Notes: generated by a model from the sequence alone, not told the origin. 32,907 bases of DNA from Dactylosporangium sp. AC04546 (GCF_022095675.1 NZ_JAHYSG010000129.1:1-32907), one strand, 5' to 3'. Counted from the first letter of the stretch, positions 13,949 through 22,758 are shown. Translations and numbers: made by a program.

Positions 13949-14761
13949 CTACAGCGACGAAGCTCCAACAACAGCCGCCGGTCGGTCCCCATCGCCGTGC
14001 TCGGCGAGCGGATCGACGAGTTCACCCTGCTCAGTCAGCACGCCCTGAGCCAGTCGGGTCGCACGAGGCGGGACCGGCGGCTCCAGGTCGGCCACAACGC
14101 GCAGGCCGGACAGCACATCGTCGGGTCGCACGGTCGGGGTTCCCTGCCGCACGACAAGGTCGAGTATCGCACACGGTATGTCGGTGACCTCGGAAGGTAC
14201 GTCAGCGGGGGCCGGATCCGCCTCCGCGACGGCCAGCCGGAGCACGGCCGCGCGCGTGTCGAAGGTCCGGCGGCCCTGCTTGGTGAGCCGTTCGACGAGC
14301 ACCTCCCCGGCGGCGAGGAACGCGTGAAGCGCGACCTCGGCGTCGTGGACGGTGACCCCCGGCAGCTCGATCCGCCAGGCCGCCGTGTCGATCCGGTCGG
14401 CCAGGCTGCCGCCGCCGTTGAGCGGCGACTCGACGGCCTCCAGCACGTCGAGGCCGGGCGAGAGGGCGGCGTCGAGGGCGAGCCGGAGCTCGGCCGGGTC
14501 GACGACGGCCCGCAGGCCGATCTCGAGATACTCCGCCTCGCTGGCCACGCCGGTCGGGGCCGCGGAGGCGTAGGAGACCTTCGGGTGCGGGGTGAAGCCC
14601 TGTGAGTAGGCGATGGGGACATTGGCCCGCAGCAGCGCCCGCTCGAACGCGCGGGCGAAGTCACGGTGTGACGTGAAGCGCATGGGGCCGCGCTTGGCAT
14701 ACCGCAGCCGGACGCGCTGGACGACCGGCTCCTGGTTGCTCTCGGGCTGGCGCTTAGGCAT
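13949..14761 (-). CDS. TIGR03936-type radical SAM-linked protein (DUF2344)
   Basis: 270 residues. Recognisable start of the family: RVRLRYAKRGPMRFTSHRDFARAFERALLRANVPIAYSQGFTPHPKVSYASAAPTG-type region, then SEAEYLEIGLR. This family is nearly always next to, or fused with, the TIGR03960 radical SAM protein, as here. ATG 14761 overlaps the radical SAM stop by 8 bp. The C-terminal half (PSEVTDIPCAILDLVVRQG ... EQGELVDPLAEHGDGDRPA) is more variable. The function is not established; a role in an RNA or cofactor modification shared with the radical SAM partner is likely but inferred. Confidence 0.92.
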   Translation of the reverse strand: MPKRQPESNQEPVVQRVRLRYAKRGPMRFTSHRDFARAFERALLRANVPIAYSQGFTPHPKVSYASAAPTGVASEAEYLEIGLRAVVDPAELRLALDAALSPGLDVLEAVESPLNGGGSLADRIDTAAWRIELPGVTVHDAEVALHAFLAAGEVLVERLTKQGRRTFDTRAAVLRLAVAEADPAPADVPSEVTDIPCAILDLVVRQGTPTVRPDDVLSGLRVVADLEPPVPPRATRLAQGVLTEQGELVDPLAEHGDGDRPAAVVGASSL

Positions 14762-16703
14762 GCGGCACCCGCAGCCCGGTGCCCACCGGGGTGAGCGGCA
14801 GCAGCTTCTTGCCGGTGGGGCCGATCTGGATCTCGGTGTCCTGGCTGGGGCACACGCCGCAGTCGAAGCACGGCGTCCAGCGGCAGTCGTCCTGCTCGTA
14901 GCCGGTGAGGGCGTCCTGCCAGTCCTGCCAGAGCCAGTCCTTGTCGAGCCCCGAGTCGAGGTGGTCCCAGGGCAGGACCTCGTTGTGGTCGCGCTCGCGC
15001 GTGGTGAACCAGGCGAGGTCGACGCCGAACGCCGGCAGCTCGGCAGTGGCCGCGTCCACCCAGCGCCGGAAGGAGAAGTGCTCGGACCAGCCGTCGAAGC
15101 GGCCGCCCTCTTCCCAGACCCGGCGGATGACCGCGCCGACCCGGCGGTCGCCCCGGCTGAGCAGGCCCTCGACCAGCGACGGCTCGCCGTCGTGGTAGCG
15201 GTACCCGATCGCCTTGCCGAGCGACCGGTCGGCGTTGATCGCGTCCTTGAGCAGCTTGAGCCGCCGGTCGATGACCTCCGGCTCCGCCATCGACGCCCAC
15301 TGGAACGGCGTGTGCGGCTTCGGCACGAACCCGCCGATGGACACGGTGCAGCGGATGTCACGCGAGCCGGTGGCCGTACGGCCGGCCCGGATCACCTCGT
15401 GGGCCAGCTTGGCGATCTGGAGCACGTCGTCGTCGGTCTCGGTGGGCAGGCCGCACATGAAGTACAGCTTCACCTGCCGCCAGCCGTTGCTGTACGCCGT
15501 GACGACCGTGCGGATCAGGTCCTCCTCGGTGACCATCTTGTTGATCACCTGGCGGATCCGCTCCGAGCCGCCCTCCGGCGCGAAGGTGAGGCCGGTGCGG
15601 CGCCCGTTGCGGGAGAGCTCCTGGGCGAGCGTGACGTTGAACGCGTCCACCCGCGTCGAGGGCAGCGACAGCGAGACGTTGGTGCCCTCGTACTGCTGGG
15701 CCAGGCCCGAGCACATGTCACCGATCTCGGAGTGGTCGGCCGAGGACAGCGACAGCAGCCCGACCTCGTGGAAGCCGGAGAACTCCAGCCCCTGGCGCAC
15801 CATCTGCCCCACGGTCGTGATGCTGCGCTCCCGCACCGGCCGGGTGATCATCCCGGCCTGGCAGAACCGGCAGCCACGGGTGCATCCGCGGAAGATCTCC
15901 ACCGCGTAGCGCTCGTGCACCGTCTCGGCCAGCGGCACGAGCGGACGCTTGGGGTACGGCCAGGCGTCGAGGTCCATGGTGGTGCGCTTGTGCACCCGGA
16001 ACGGCACGTCGGCCCGGTTCGGCACGACCCGCTGGATGCGGCCGTCGGGCAGGTAGTCGACGTCGTAGAAGCGCGGGACGTACACCGACTCGGTGCGCGC
16101 GAGCCGCAGGAGCAGCTCGTCGCGGCCGCCCGGCCGGCCCTCGGACTTCCACGCGCGCACGATGCCGGTGATCTCCAGCACCGCTTCCTCGCCGTCGCCG
16201 AGCACGGCGGCGTCGATGAAGTCGGCGATCGGCTCCGGGTTGAACGCGGCGTGGCCACCGGCCACCACGATCGGGTCGCGGTCGTCGCGGTCGCGGGAGT
16301 CGAGCGGGATTCCGGCGAGGTCGAGCATCGTGAGGAGGTTGGTGTACCCCAGCTCGGTGGCGAACGACACGCCGAACAGGTCGAACGCCCGCACCGGCCG
16401 GTGCGCGTCGACGGTGAACTGCGGCACACCCTCGGCCCGCATGAGCGCCTCGAGGTCGGGCCACACGGTGTAGGTGCGCTCGGCGAGCACGTCCGGCTGC
16501 TCGTTGAGCACCTCGTAGAGGATCTGCACGCCCTGGTTGGGCAGGCCTACCTCGTAGGCGTCGGGGTACGACAGCGCCCACCGCACGGTCGCGGCGTCCC
16601 AGTCCTTGACGACCGCGCCGAGCTCACCGCCGACGTACTGGATCGGCTTGCTGATCCGCGGCAGCAGTCGCTCGAGTTGCGGGAAGACGCTCGTGACGCT
16701 CAC
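14754..16703 (-). CDS. TIGR03960-family B12-binding-like / radical SAM protein
   Basis: 649 residues. The N-terminal cobalamin-binding-like domain (WALSYPDAYEVGLPNQGVQILYE to IVVAGGHAAFNPEP, ~40-165) precedes a radical SAM core whose cluster motif is CTRGCRFCQAG (~270). GGSERIRQVINKMVTEEDL and KLYFMCGLPTETDDD are further radical SAM signatures. A C-terminal CFDCGVCPSQ may hold an extra cluster or zinc. GTG 16703 has GGGGAG ahead; a TACGCT hexamer 8 nt upstream could also give a near-leaderless start. The substrate is unknown. It is translationally coupled to the DUF2344 partner downstream. Confidence 0.93.
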   Translation of the reverse strand: MSVTSVFPQLERLLPRISKPIQYVGGELGAVVKDWDAATVRWALSYPDAYEVGLPNQGVQILYEVLNEQPDVLAERTYTVWPDLEALMRAEGVPQFTVDAHRPVRAFDLFGVSFATELGYTNLLTMLDLAGIPLDSRDRDDRDPIVVAGGHAAFNPEPIADFIDAAVLGDGEEAVLEITGIVRAWKSEGRPGGRDELLLRLARTESVYVPRFYDVDYLPDGRIQRVVPNRADVPFRVHKRTTMDLDAWPYPKRPLVPLAETVHERYAVEIFRGCTRGCRFCQAGMITRPVRERSITTVGQMVRQGLEFSGFHEVGLLSLSSADHSEIGDMCSGLAQQYEGTNVSLSLPSTRVDAFNVTLAQELSRNGRRTGLTFAPEGGSERIRQVINKMVTEEDLIRTVVTAYSNGWRQVKLYFMCGLPTETDDDVLQIAKLAHEVIRAGRTATGSRDIRCTVSIGGFVPKPHTPFQWASMAEPEVIDRRLKLLKDAINADRSLGKAIGYRYHDGEPSLVEGLLSRGDRRVGAVIRRVWEEGGRFDGWSEHFSFRRWVDAATAELPAFGVDLAWFTTRERDHNEVLPWDHLDSGLDKDWLWQDWQDALTGYEQDDCRWTPCFDCGVCPSQDTEIQIGPTGKKLLPLTPVGTGLRVPHA

Positions 16704-16718
16704 GACTCCCCAGCGTAC

Positions 16719-19064
16719 TCAACCTCGCCGCTGGCGCCGACGCGGCGCCCGGCCGGGCGGCTGCACCGGCGGCGGGGTGAGCGGCTTCGGCGGCGGGATG
16801 GGCAGCGTGACGGACCTGCCCGGGGCGACCGTCACCAGTTCCCCGTGGTGGCGGACGGTGATCTCGCCGTCGGTGACCTCGTAGGTGGCGTCGCGGTGGT
16901 TGACGGTGACCCGCAGCACGGTGCCGTGGCAGCTGATCGCGAACCGCAGCCGGTCGAGCCGGTCGGGCAGCCGCGGCATGAAGGACAGCTCGCCGCCGTA
17001 GTCGCGCATGCCGCCGAAGCCGGCGACGAGGGCCACCCACGTGCCGGCGAGCGAGGCCATGTGCAGGCCGTCGCCGGCGTTGTGCTGCAGGTCATAGAGA
17101 TCGACGAAGGCCGCCTCGCCGAGGTAGTCGAACGCCAGGTCGACGTGCCCGACCTCGGCCGCCATGACCGCCTGCGTGGAGGCCGACAGCGAGGAGTCAC
17201 GGACCGTGCGCTGGTCGTAGTAGTAGAAGTTGCGGGCCTTCTCCTCCGGCGTGAACCGGTCGCCGCGCCAGTGCATCGCCAGCACCAGGTCGGCCTGCTT
17301 GACAACCTGCCTGCGGTACAGGTCGAAATAGGGGAAGTGCAGCAGCAGCGGGTATTGGTCGGGCGAGGTGTTGGCGAAGTCCCACTCCTGGTGCAGGGTG
17401 AATCCCCCCGACTGCTGGTGCACCTCCAGCTCGTGGTCGTACGGCAGGTGCACCCGCGCCGCGGCGTCGCGCCACGAGGAGATCTCCTCGTCGTCCACGC
17501 CGAAGCGGTGGGCCAGCTCCGGGTGGCGCTCGGCGGCCGCGGCGGCGTGGTTGAGATTGTGCTGCGCCATGAGGTTCGTGTAGATGTTGTCGTCCGAGAT
17601 CGCGCTGTACTCGTCGGGGCCGGTCACGCCGTCGATGTGGAACACGCCGTGCCGGTCGTGGTGGCCGAGCGAGCGCCACAGCCGGGCGGTCTCGACCAGC
17701 AGCTCCAGCCCGGCCTCGGCCTCGAACCGCTCGTCGCCCGTCGCCTGCACGTAGCGGACCACCGCGGCGGCGATGTCGGCGTTGACGTGGAAGCCCGCCG
17801 TGCCGGCCGGCCAGTAGGCCGAGCACTCCTGGCCCCGGATCGTGCGCCAGGGGAACGTGGCGCCCTTCAGGCCCAGCGTGCGGGCGCGGTCGCGGGCCAG
17901 GTCGAGCGTGTCGTGGCGCCACCGCAGCCCGTCGCGGGCGGCCTGCGGATGGGTGTACGTCAGGACCGGCAGCACGAAGCTCTCGGTGTCCCAGAAGACG
18001 TGGCCGTCGTAGCCGCGCCCGGTCAGCCCCTTGGCCGCGATCGGCCGGGCCTCGGCCCGCGCGCCGGCCTGCATGAGGTGGAACAGCGCGACCCGCACGG
18101 CCTGCTGGATCTCGGCGTCGCCGTCGACCTCGACGTCGGCCTGGGCCCAGAAGCCGTCGAGGTAGGCCCGCTGCGCCTTGACCAGCCCGTCCCAGCCGCC
18201 GAGCTTGGCGGCGGCGATCGCGCCGTGCACCTGGTCGCGGATCGCCTGCCGGGAGCGCTGGCTGGACCAGCCGTAGGCGAGATACTTCACGATCCGCAGC
18301 CGCTGCCCGGGCTGCAGCTCGCAGGCGAAGGTCGTGCGCGCCCAGTCCTCGGTCGCCTCGGTCTGCGCGCGGACCGGCACCGGCGCGTCGATCTCGTGGT
18401 CCATCTCGGCGCCGAGGCGCAGCCGGCTCGCGTGGGTGTGGTGCACCAGTTGGGCGTCGAGGCCGTGCGCGTAGTGCTCCTCGGCGACGAGCGCGTGCCC
18501 GAGCGCCGCGGCGACCCGGGGGTCCTTGCTCGGGACCGGCGTGTCCTCGTTGGCCACCAGCTCCGACTGCACGATCACGCGGGCCGGCTCGTCGACCGGC
18601 TCCACCTCGTACAGGAACGCGGCGATCGAGCGCTGCTCCAGCGACACCAGCCGGGTGGTCCGTACCTTGATGCGCTGCTCGGCCGGCGACACCCAGTCGA
18701 CGTCGCGCTGCAGCGTGCCCGCCCGCATGTCCAGCACGCGCTCGTGGGCCAGCAGGTTGCCGTACCGCACGTCGAACGGCTCGTCGTCGACCAGCAGCCG
18801 GAAGACCTTGCCGTTGGTGACGTTGACGATCGACTGGCCCTCCTCCGGGAAGCCGTACCCGGCCTCGGCGTAGGGAAGCGGACGCTGCTCGTAGAAGGAG
18901 TTGAGGTACGTGCCGGGCAGCCCGAACGGCTCGCCCTCGTCGAGGTTGCCCCGCAGGCCGATGTGGCCGTTGGACAGGGCGAACAGCGACTCCGTCTGGG
19001 CGAGCCGGTCGAGGTCGAGCTGGGTCTCGCGCAGCGCCCACGCCTCCACCGGGAACATGCTCAT
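16719..19064 (-). CDS. GH65 disaccharide phosphorylase (maltose/trehalose/kojibiose type)
   Basis: 781 residues. GH65 enzymes phosphorolyse alpha-glucosides to glucose plus beta-glucose-1-phosphate. An N-terminal beta-sandwich (1-~270) is followed by the (alpha/alpha)6 catalytic barrel. GYDGHVFWDTESFVLP (351-366) is the substrate/phosphate motif, and the general acid is Glu485 in GVTGPDEYS. The partner beta-phosphoglucomutase-like gene directly upstream (TGATG overlap) fits phosphorolysis rather than hydrolysis. Which disaccharide is used cannot be read from sequence. The last ~30 residues (PIPPPKPLTPPPVQPPG then RRRQRR) form an unusual Pro- then Arg-rich tail. AAGGAG lies 5 nt before ATG 19064. 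No transporter is nearby. Confidence 0.93.
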   Translation of the reverse strand: MSMFPVEAWALRETQLDLDRLAQTESLFALSNGHIGLRGNLDEGEPFGLPGTYLNSFYEQRPLPYAEAGYGFPEEGQSIVNVTNGKVFRLLVDDEPFDVRYGNLLAHERVLDMRAGTLQRDVDWVSPAEQRIKVRTTRLVSLEQRSIAAFLYEVEPVDEPARVIVQSELVANEDTPVPSKDPRVAAALGHALVAEEHYAHGLDAQLVHHTHASRLRLGAEMDHEIDAPVPVRAQTEATEDWARTTFACELQPGQRLRIVKYLAYGWSSQRSRQAIRDQVHGAIAAAKLGGWDGLVKAQRAYLDGFWAQADVEVDGDAEIQQAVRVALFHLMQAGARAEARPIAAKGLTGRGYDGHVFWDTESFVLPVLTYTHPQAARDGLRWRHDTLDLARDRARTLGLKGATFPWRTIRGQECSAYWPAGTAGFHVNADIAAAVVRYVQATGDERFEAEAGLELLVETARLWRSLGHHDRHGVFHIDGVTGPDEYSAISDDNIYTNLMAQHNLNHAAAAAERHPELAHRFGVDDEEISSWRDAAARVHLPYDHELEVHQQSGGFTLHQEWDFANTSPDQYPLLLHFPYFDLYRRQVVKQADLVLAMHWRGDRFTPEEKARNFYYYDQRTVRDSSLSASTQAVMAAEVGHVDLAFDYLGEAAFVDLYDLQHNAGDGLHMASLAGTWVALVAGFGGMRDYGGELSFMPRLPDRLDRLRFAISCHGTVLRVTVNHRDATYEVTDGEITVRHHGELVTVAPGRSVTLPIPPPKPLTPPPVQPPGRAPRRRQRRG

Positions 19065-19813
19065 CAGCGCTCCTTGCCGGGCAGGAGATCGGACAGGTCG
19101 GACACGACCCGGTCGGCGCCGGCGCGGCGCAGGTCCTCGGCGTGCCGGCCGCCGACGCGGTCGATGCCGACGACGTACCCGAACCCGCCGGCCCGGCCCG
19201 CCGCTACCCCGGCGAGCGCGTCCTCGAACACCACCGCGTGCGCCGGATCGGCGCCGAGCTCCTCGGCGGCGGCGAGGAAGGTGTCTGGGGCGGGCTTGCC
19301 CTTGAGGCCGCGCTCGCGGATCGTGAGGCCGTCGACCCGGGCCTCCAGGTAGGCCTCCAGGCCGGTCGCGGCGACCACGTGCCGCGTGTTGGCGCTGGAG
19401 CTGACGACCGCACGGCGCAGCCCGCGGGCCCTCGCCTCCTCGAGGTATCGCACCGACCCGGGGTACGGCTCCAGGCCGCCCTCCCGCAGCAGCTGCAGGA
19501 GCAGCACGTTCTTGCGGTTGCCCAGGCCGTTGACGGTCTGCGCGTCCGGCGGGTCGTCCGGCGTGCCCTCAGGCAGGGTGATGCCGCGCGAGGCGAGGAA
19601 GTCGCGCACGCCCGCCTCGCGGGGCTTGCCGTCGACGTAGTCGTTGTAGTCGGCGTCCGGGTCGAACGGCCGCTGGCCGGGCCGGTCGCGGAGGAACTCG
19701 TCGAAGGTCGCGGTCCACGCCTTGTTGTGCACGGCCGCGGTGGGGGTGAGGACGCCGTCGAGGTCGAACAGCAGCGCGGTCACGTGATCCGGTAGCCCCA
19801 GCACATCAGTCAC
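19064..19813 (-). CDS. pgmB: HAD-family beta-phosphoglucomutase-like phosphatase
   Basis: About 249 residues from GTG 19813 ([16 protein letters not shown]). HAD motif I is [13 protein letters not shown] with the nucleophile Asp and general acid Asp. SSSANT is motif II, and GKPAPDTFL and [11 protein letters not shown] are motifs III and IV. Paired with the GH65 gene, it should turn beta-glucose-1-phosphate into glucose-6-phosphate. The start is uncertain: a TACCGT hexamer (19817-19812) lies 7 nt before GTG 19804, favouring a slightly shorter leaderless protein, while ATG 19843 is also in frame but has no Shine-Dalgarno. The stop TGA overlaps the GH65 ATG by one base. It could instead be a trehalose- or sugar-phosphate phosphatase. 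Confidence 0.88.
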   Translation of the reverse strand: MTDVLGLPDHVTALLFDLDGVLTPTAAVHNKAWTATFDEFLRDRPGQRPFDPDADYNDYVDGKPREAGVRDFLASRGITLPEGTPDDPPDAQTVNGLGNRKNVLLLQLLREGGLEPYPGSVRYLEEARARGLRRAVVSSSANTRHVVAATGLEAYLEARVDGLTIRERGLKGKPAPDTFLAAAEELGADPAHAVVFEDALAGVAAGRAGGFGYVVGIDRVGGRHAEDLRRAGADRVVSDLSDLLPGKER

Positions 19814-19817
19814 GGTA
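19812..19817 (-). promoter_or_regulatory. -10 hexamer of the HAD-GH65 operon
   Basis: TACCGT, 7 nt before GTG 19804; it overlaps the alternative start GTG 19813, so use of this promoter would force the shorter protein. Confidence 0.4.
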
Positions 19818-19857
19818 TCGCCGATACCCGAACTCGGCGTCATGTGCACATGGTGGT

Positions 19858-19863
19858 TACCGT
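19858..19863 (+). promoter_or_regulatory. -10 hexamer of the 19870 membrane protein gene (leaderless)
   Basis: TACCGT, CAGGGT, GTG 19870: a 6-nt gap. It is divergent from the HAD-GH65 promoter about 40 bp away, so the two transcripts share a short control region. Confidence 0.5.
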
Positions 19864-19869
19864 CAGGGT

Positions 19870-20682
19870 GTGACACTCCCGCCGGACGAGACGCCGACGC
19901 AGCGCAACCCGACGTGGGTGGGCTCCGCGTCCGTGCCCGCCGGTGGGACGCGCCGGCGGCGGCAGTGGGACGACACGCTCGACCTGCCCGCCGAGCCGCA
20001 GACCCGGCAGGAGCCGGCCGCGCCGCACGTGGTCTACGTGCCCGTGCCGACGCCCACGCACCCGCGCGGCGGCTACGGCCCCTACGGCCCGCCGCGCTTC
20101 GGCCCTCCCCCGGCTCCCCGGCGGCGGCGCAGCAAGTGGCCCTGGGTGCTGCTCTTCATCTTCGCGCTGTGCGCGGGCTGCTGCGGCGGCTCCTACGCGT
20201 GGGCCCGGCCGTACTGGGTGCAGTACCCCGCGTCGGTCGACACGCAGGCCACCGTGCCCGGGCTCACCCGGGTCGACGACGCCTCGGCGCACAAGCAGGC
20301 GCAGGAGCTGCAGAAGTCACTGACCTCCGACCACCTCGACGAGCAGGGTTTCACGGTGGTGTACCAGGACGCCGCCAGCCGCCAGCAGCGCGTGCTGGTC
20401 TTCGGCGCCACCCGGTTCATCACGGACCCGGCCCGTGACCTCGACGCGAGCATGCGGAAGCTCGGCACGCGGATCCAGATCTCCGACGTGCGGGAGATCG
20501 ACCCGGGCGCCTTCGGCGGCGAGCAGCGCTGCGCGGCGTCCCGCCTGGACGGCCGCTCGGCGACGGTGTGCGGGTGGAGCGACCACGGGGTGATCGCGAT
20601 CGCCGTCTTCGCCGGCAAGAACCTGCAGCAGGCCGAGCCGGCGATGCGGAACCTGCGCGGCTCAATCGTCCGGCGCGACTGA
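19870..20682 (+). CDS. Single-pass membrane protein of unknown function
   Basis: 270 residues from GTG 19870. A Pro/Arg-rich cytosolic N-terminus ([17 protein letters not shown], then [17 protein letters not shown]) precedes one membrane segment ([22 protein letters not shown], ~90-111). The outside part (~112-270) has two late Cys, in EQRCAAS and ATVCGWS, that could form a disulfide, and ends with [18 protein letters not shown]. The fold resembles many actinobacterial membrane-anchored domains of unknown role, such as lipoprotein-like sensors. It is divergent from the sugar phosphorylase operon, and its last 21 bp overlap the convergent ATPase gene. Confidence 0.8.
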   Translation: MTLPPDETPTQRNPTWVGSASVPAGGTRRRRQWDDTLDLPAEPQTRQEPAAPHVVYVPVPTPTHPRGGYGPYGPPRFGPPPAPRRRRSKWPWVLLFIFALCAGCCGGSYAWARPYWVQYPASVDTQATVPGLTRVDDASAHKQAQELQKSLTSDHLDEQGFTVVYQDAASRQQRVLVFGATRFITDPARDLDASMRKLGTRIQISDVREIDPGAFGGEQRCAASRLDGRSATVCGWSDHGVIAIAVFAGKNLQQAEPAMRNLRGSIVRRD

Positions 20683-21921
20683 CCCGGTCGTCCACAGCGC
20701 GGGGATGGGCAGGCAGGTCAGGCCGTCGCCGAAGCTCAGCGACTCGGTGCCGCAGTAGAGCACGAAGCCGGCCCGGAACCGCTCGCCGAGCCGGCGCTGG
20801 AGCAGCCGCAGCCCGCGGAAGTCGCCGGCCCGGACGGTCTCGGCGGCCTTGACCTCGATCCCGACCACGTTGCCGGCGTTGTCCTCCAGGACGCCGTCGA
20901 CCTCGTACTGGTCGCGGTCGCGGTAGTGGTACAGCCGGATCGAGCTACGCGCCCAGGTGAGCTGGCGGGCGAGCTCACTGAGCACGAAGTTCTCCACCAG
21001 GCCGCCCTCGGGCATCCCGCCGACCGCGCCGGTGGCGAGGAACCCCGCGAGCCCCGGGTCGACGAAGACGATCTTGGGGGCCGCGACCGTGCGGGTGGTG
21101 GCGTTGGCCGACCATCCGGGCAGGAGCCGGACCAGATAGATGGTCTCCAGGATGTCGACGTACCGCCGGACGGTCGATGCCGACAGGCCGAGCTCGGCGG
21201 CGAGGCGGTTGACGTTGAGCAGGCCGGCCGTCTGCGCGGCGAGCAGCGACACCAGCCGCCGCAGGTCACCGGCGCGCTCGATGTCGGCGACCTGCTTCAC
21301 GTCGCGCGTGACGATGTCCTCGAGGTAGCCCTCGAAGAACTTGGCCCGCCGCCGGGGCGTCTCCCGCCGCACCGCCTCCGGGTAGCCGCCGCGGGCCGCC
21401 CTGGCCAGGCACTCCCGGCGCGAGAACTCGACCGGCGGGATCCGCAGGTCGGCCCCCTCGGCGAAGGCGGCGTCGACGAACCCGTCGGACGCGCCGTCGA
21501 TCTCCCCCTGCGACAGCGGCCACAGCTCGATCGTCTCAGTGCGCCCGGGCAGCGCGTCGGGCACGCTGCGCAGCGCGAGCAGCCGGGCCGACCCGGTGAG
21601 CAGCAGCCGCCCGGGGCGCGGGTCGCGGTCGACGAGATGCTTGATGGCGAGCCAGAGGTCGGGCACCCGCTGCACCTCGTCGATGAGCATCAGCCCGTCG
21701 TGCTGGACGAACCGGACGGGGTCCTCGATCGCGGCGGTGCGGGTGCCCGGGTTGTCGAGGAACCGCGCGACCCCGCCGGGATGCTCCTTGAGCACCACTT
21801 CGGCGAGCGTGCTCTTGCCGACCTGCCGCGCCCCGTTGAGCACGACGACGCGGGTGTCCTCCAGCGCCTCCAGCACGAGGCCGGTGGCCCGCCTCGGAAG
21901 ATAGTCCCCGGCCCGCCGCAC
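20662..21921 (-). CDS. AAA ATPase with C-terminal DUF4143 domain
   Basis: 419 residues from GTG 21921. An AAA_14 domain opens it: Walker A NGARQVGKST (~29-38), Walker B LMLIDEVQRVPDLW (~77-90) and the sensor-like LLTGSARLL. A winged-helix-like middle (LAAELGLSASTVRRYVDIL, then ETIYLVRLLPGW) leads to DUF4143, which carries the nuclease-fold motif YEVDGVLEDNAGNVVGIEVK. Such proteins are widespread and often horizontally acquired; proposed roles include toxin-like or defence functions, none proven. TAGGGT (21934-21929) lies 7 nt before GTG 21921, so it is likely leaderless. Two 17-bp direct repeats sit just upstream. No antitoxin-like partner is evident. Confidence 0.9.
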   Translation of the reverse strand: MRRAGDYLPRRATGLVLEALEDTRVVVLNGARQVGKSTLAEVVLKEHPGGVARFLDNPGTRTAAIEDPVRFVQHDGLMLIDEVQRVPDLWLAIKHLVDRDPRPGRLLLTGSARLLALRSVPDALPGRTETIELWPLSQGEIDGASDGFVDAAFAEGADLRIPPVEFSRRECLARAARGGYPEAVRRETPRRRAKFFEGYLEDIVTRDVKQVADIERAGDLRRLVSLLAAQTAGLLNVNRLAAELGLSASTVRRYVDILETIYLVRLLPGWSANATTRTVAAPKIVFVDPGLAGFLATGAVGGMPEGGLVENFVLSELARQLTWARSSIRLYHYRDRDQYEVDGVLEDNAGNVVGIEVKAAETVRAGDFRGLRLLQRRLGERFRAGFVLYCGTESLSFGDGLTCLPIPALWTTGSVAPDD

Positions 21922-21928
21922 GGGCCCC

Positions 21929-21934
21929 ACCCTA
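21929..21934 (-). promoter_or_regulatory. -10 hexamer of the AAA/DUF4143 gene (leaderless)
   Basis: TAGGGT, GGGGCCC, GTG 21921: a 7-nt gap. The direct repeats lie immediately upstream. Confidence 0.45.
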
Positions 21935-21941
21935 CCCCCGC

Positions 21942-21981
21942 CGTGGTGGATCTGCCGACCCACTCGTGGTGGATCTGCCGA
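21942..21981 (-). repeat. Two 17-bp direct repeats over the ATPase promoter
   Basis: CGTGGTGGATCTGCCGA (plus-strand reading) at 21942-21958 and 21965-21981: identical, 6 bp apart, 23-bp period, and ending 3 bp before the plsC stop codon. They lie upstream of the ATPase -10, where a repressor or activator could bind. They may be a DNA site for the ATPase's own winged-helix region. Confidence 0.6.
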
Positions 21982-21983
21982 AG

Positions 21984-22697
21984 CTACTCCGCGGAATCCG
22001 CCGAACCCGCGGTCGCGGCGGCGACTTGGTCGGGGCGTTTCGGGGCGTAGCGGCCCACGTACTCCTGGCCGGTCAGCTGCTGGATGGCGTTCATCAGCTT
22101 CAGGGTGACCTCGCGCAGGCCGCGGCTGTCGATCTCGCCGCCCTGCCACTGGCTCAGGTCCAGCGGCTCGCCGATGCGGACCTCGACCGACGGGCCCAGC
22201 TTCGGCATGGACGCGCCGACCGGCTGGACCTTGTCGAAGCCCAGCAGGCCGATCGGGATGATCGGGGCCGGGGCGTCCAGCGCCAGCTTGGCCACCCCGG
22301 GGCGGCCACGGTACAGCCGGCCGTCGACCGAGCGGGTGCCCTCCGGGAAGATGCCGAGCACGTGGCCGTCGCGCAGCACCGGCAGCGCGGCGTCGAGGGC
22401 CATCAGGCTGGCCCGGCCGCCCGAGCGGTCCACCGGGATCTGGTTCAGGCCGTACATGATGTGGCGCATCATCGTGCCCTTGAGGCCGGGGGCCTCGAAG
22501 TACTGGTTCTTGGCGAGGAAGTAGACGTTACGGGGCGTGATCGCGCCCATCATCACCGAGTCGATCACCGACTGGTGGTTGCTCGCCAGGATGGCCGGGC
22601 CGGTCTTCGGGATGTTGTCGAGTCCGCTGATTTTGGGTCGCCAGAACAGCCGGGTCAGGGGTGCGACCGTCATCTTGCCGATCGCATAGAGCGCGGA
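21984..22697 (-). CDS. plsC: PlsC-type 1-acyl-glycerol-3-phosphate acyltransferase
   Basis: 237 residues from TTG 22697. Acyltransferase motifs: NHQSVIDSV (HX4D), IPVDRSGG, FPEGTRS and PIIPIGLLGF. It adds a second acyl chain in phospholipid synthesis at the membrane. A GTG at 22739 is in frame, but it lies just inside a TAGAGT -10 (22745-22740), and a Shine-Dalgarno GGAGG stands 4 nt before TTG 22697, so I prefer the short start. Streptomycete-like paralogs are common, so the exact substrate may vary (glycolipid or lysolipid acyltransferase). The C-terminus is Ala/Asp-rich and unremarkable. Confidence 0.93.
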   Translation of the reverse strand, partial: SALYAIGKMTVAPLTRLFWRPKISGLDNIPKTGPAILASNHQSVIDSVMMGAITPRNVYFLAKNQYFEAPGLKGTMMRHIMYGLNQIPVDRSGGRASLMALDAALPVLRDGHVLGIFPEGTRSVDGRLYRGRPGVAKLALDAPAPIIPIGLLGFDKVQPVGASMPKLGPSVEVRIGEPLDLSQWQGGEIDSRGLREVTLKLMNAIQQLTGQEYVGRYAPKRPDQVAAATAGSADSAE

Positions 22698-22739
22698 CAA
22701 CTGCCCTCCACCAGGCTCAACCGAACGTTGCCGCCGCAC

Positions 22740-22745
22740 ACTCTA
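22740..22745 (-). promoter_or_regulatory. -10 hexamer of plsC
   Basis: TAGAGT; transcription would begin near 22733, giving a ~36-nt leader with a GGAGG before TTG 22697. This rules out GTG 22739 as the likely start. Confidence 0.45.
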
Positions 22746-22758
22746 ACCGGCGTGGAGC

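Noticed and set aside
10983..14048. A 1021-codon plus-strand open frame opposite rne
   Set aside because: Same effect; rne has catalytic Asp and Zn-link motifs on the minus strand.
14613..19352. A 1579-codon plus-strand open frame
   Set aside because: It is antisense to the radical SAM and GH65 genes, which have full family motifs. High G+C leaves few stops in the opposite frame, and the translation is Arg/Val/Gly low-complexity.
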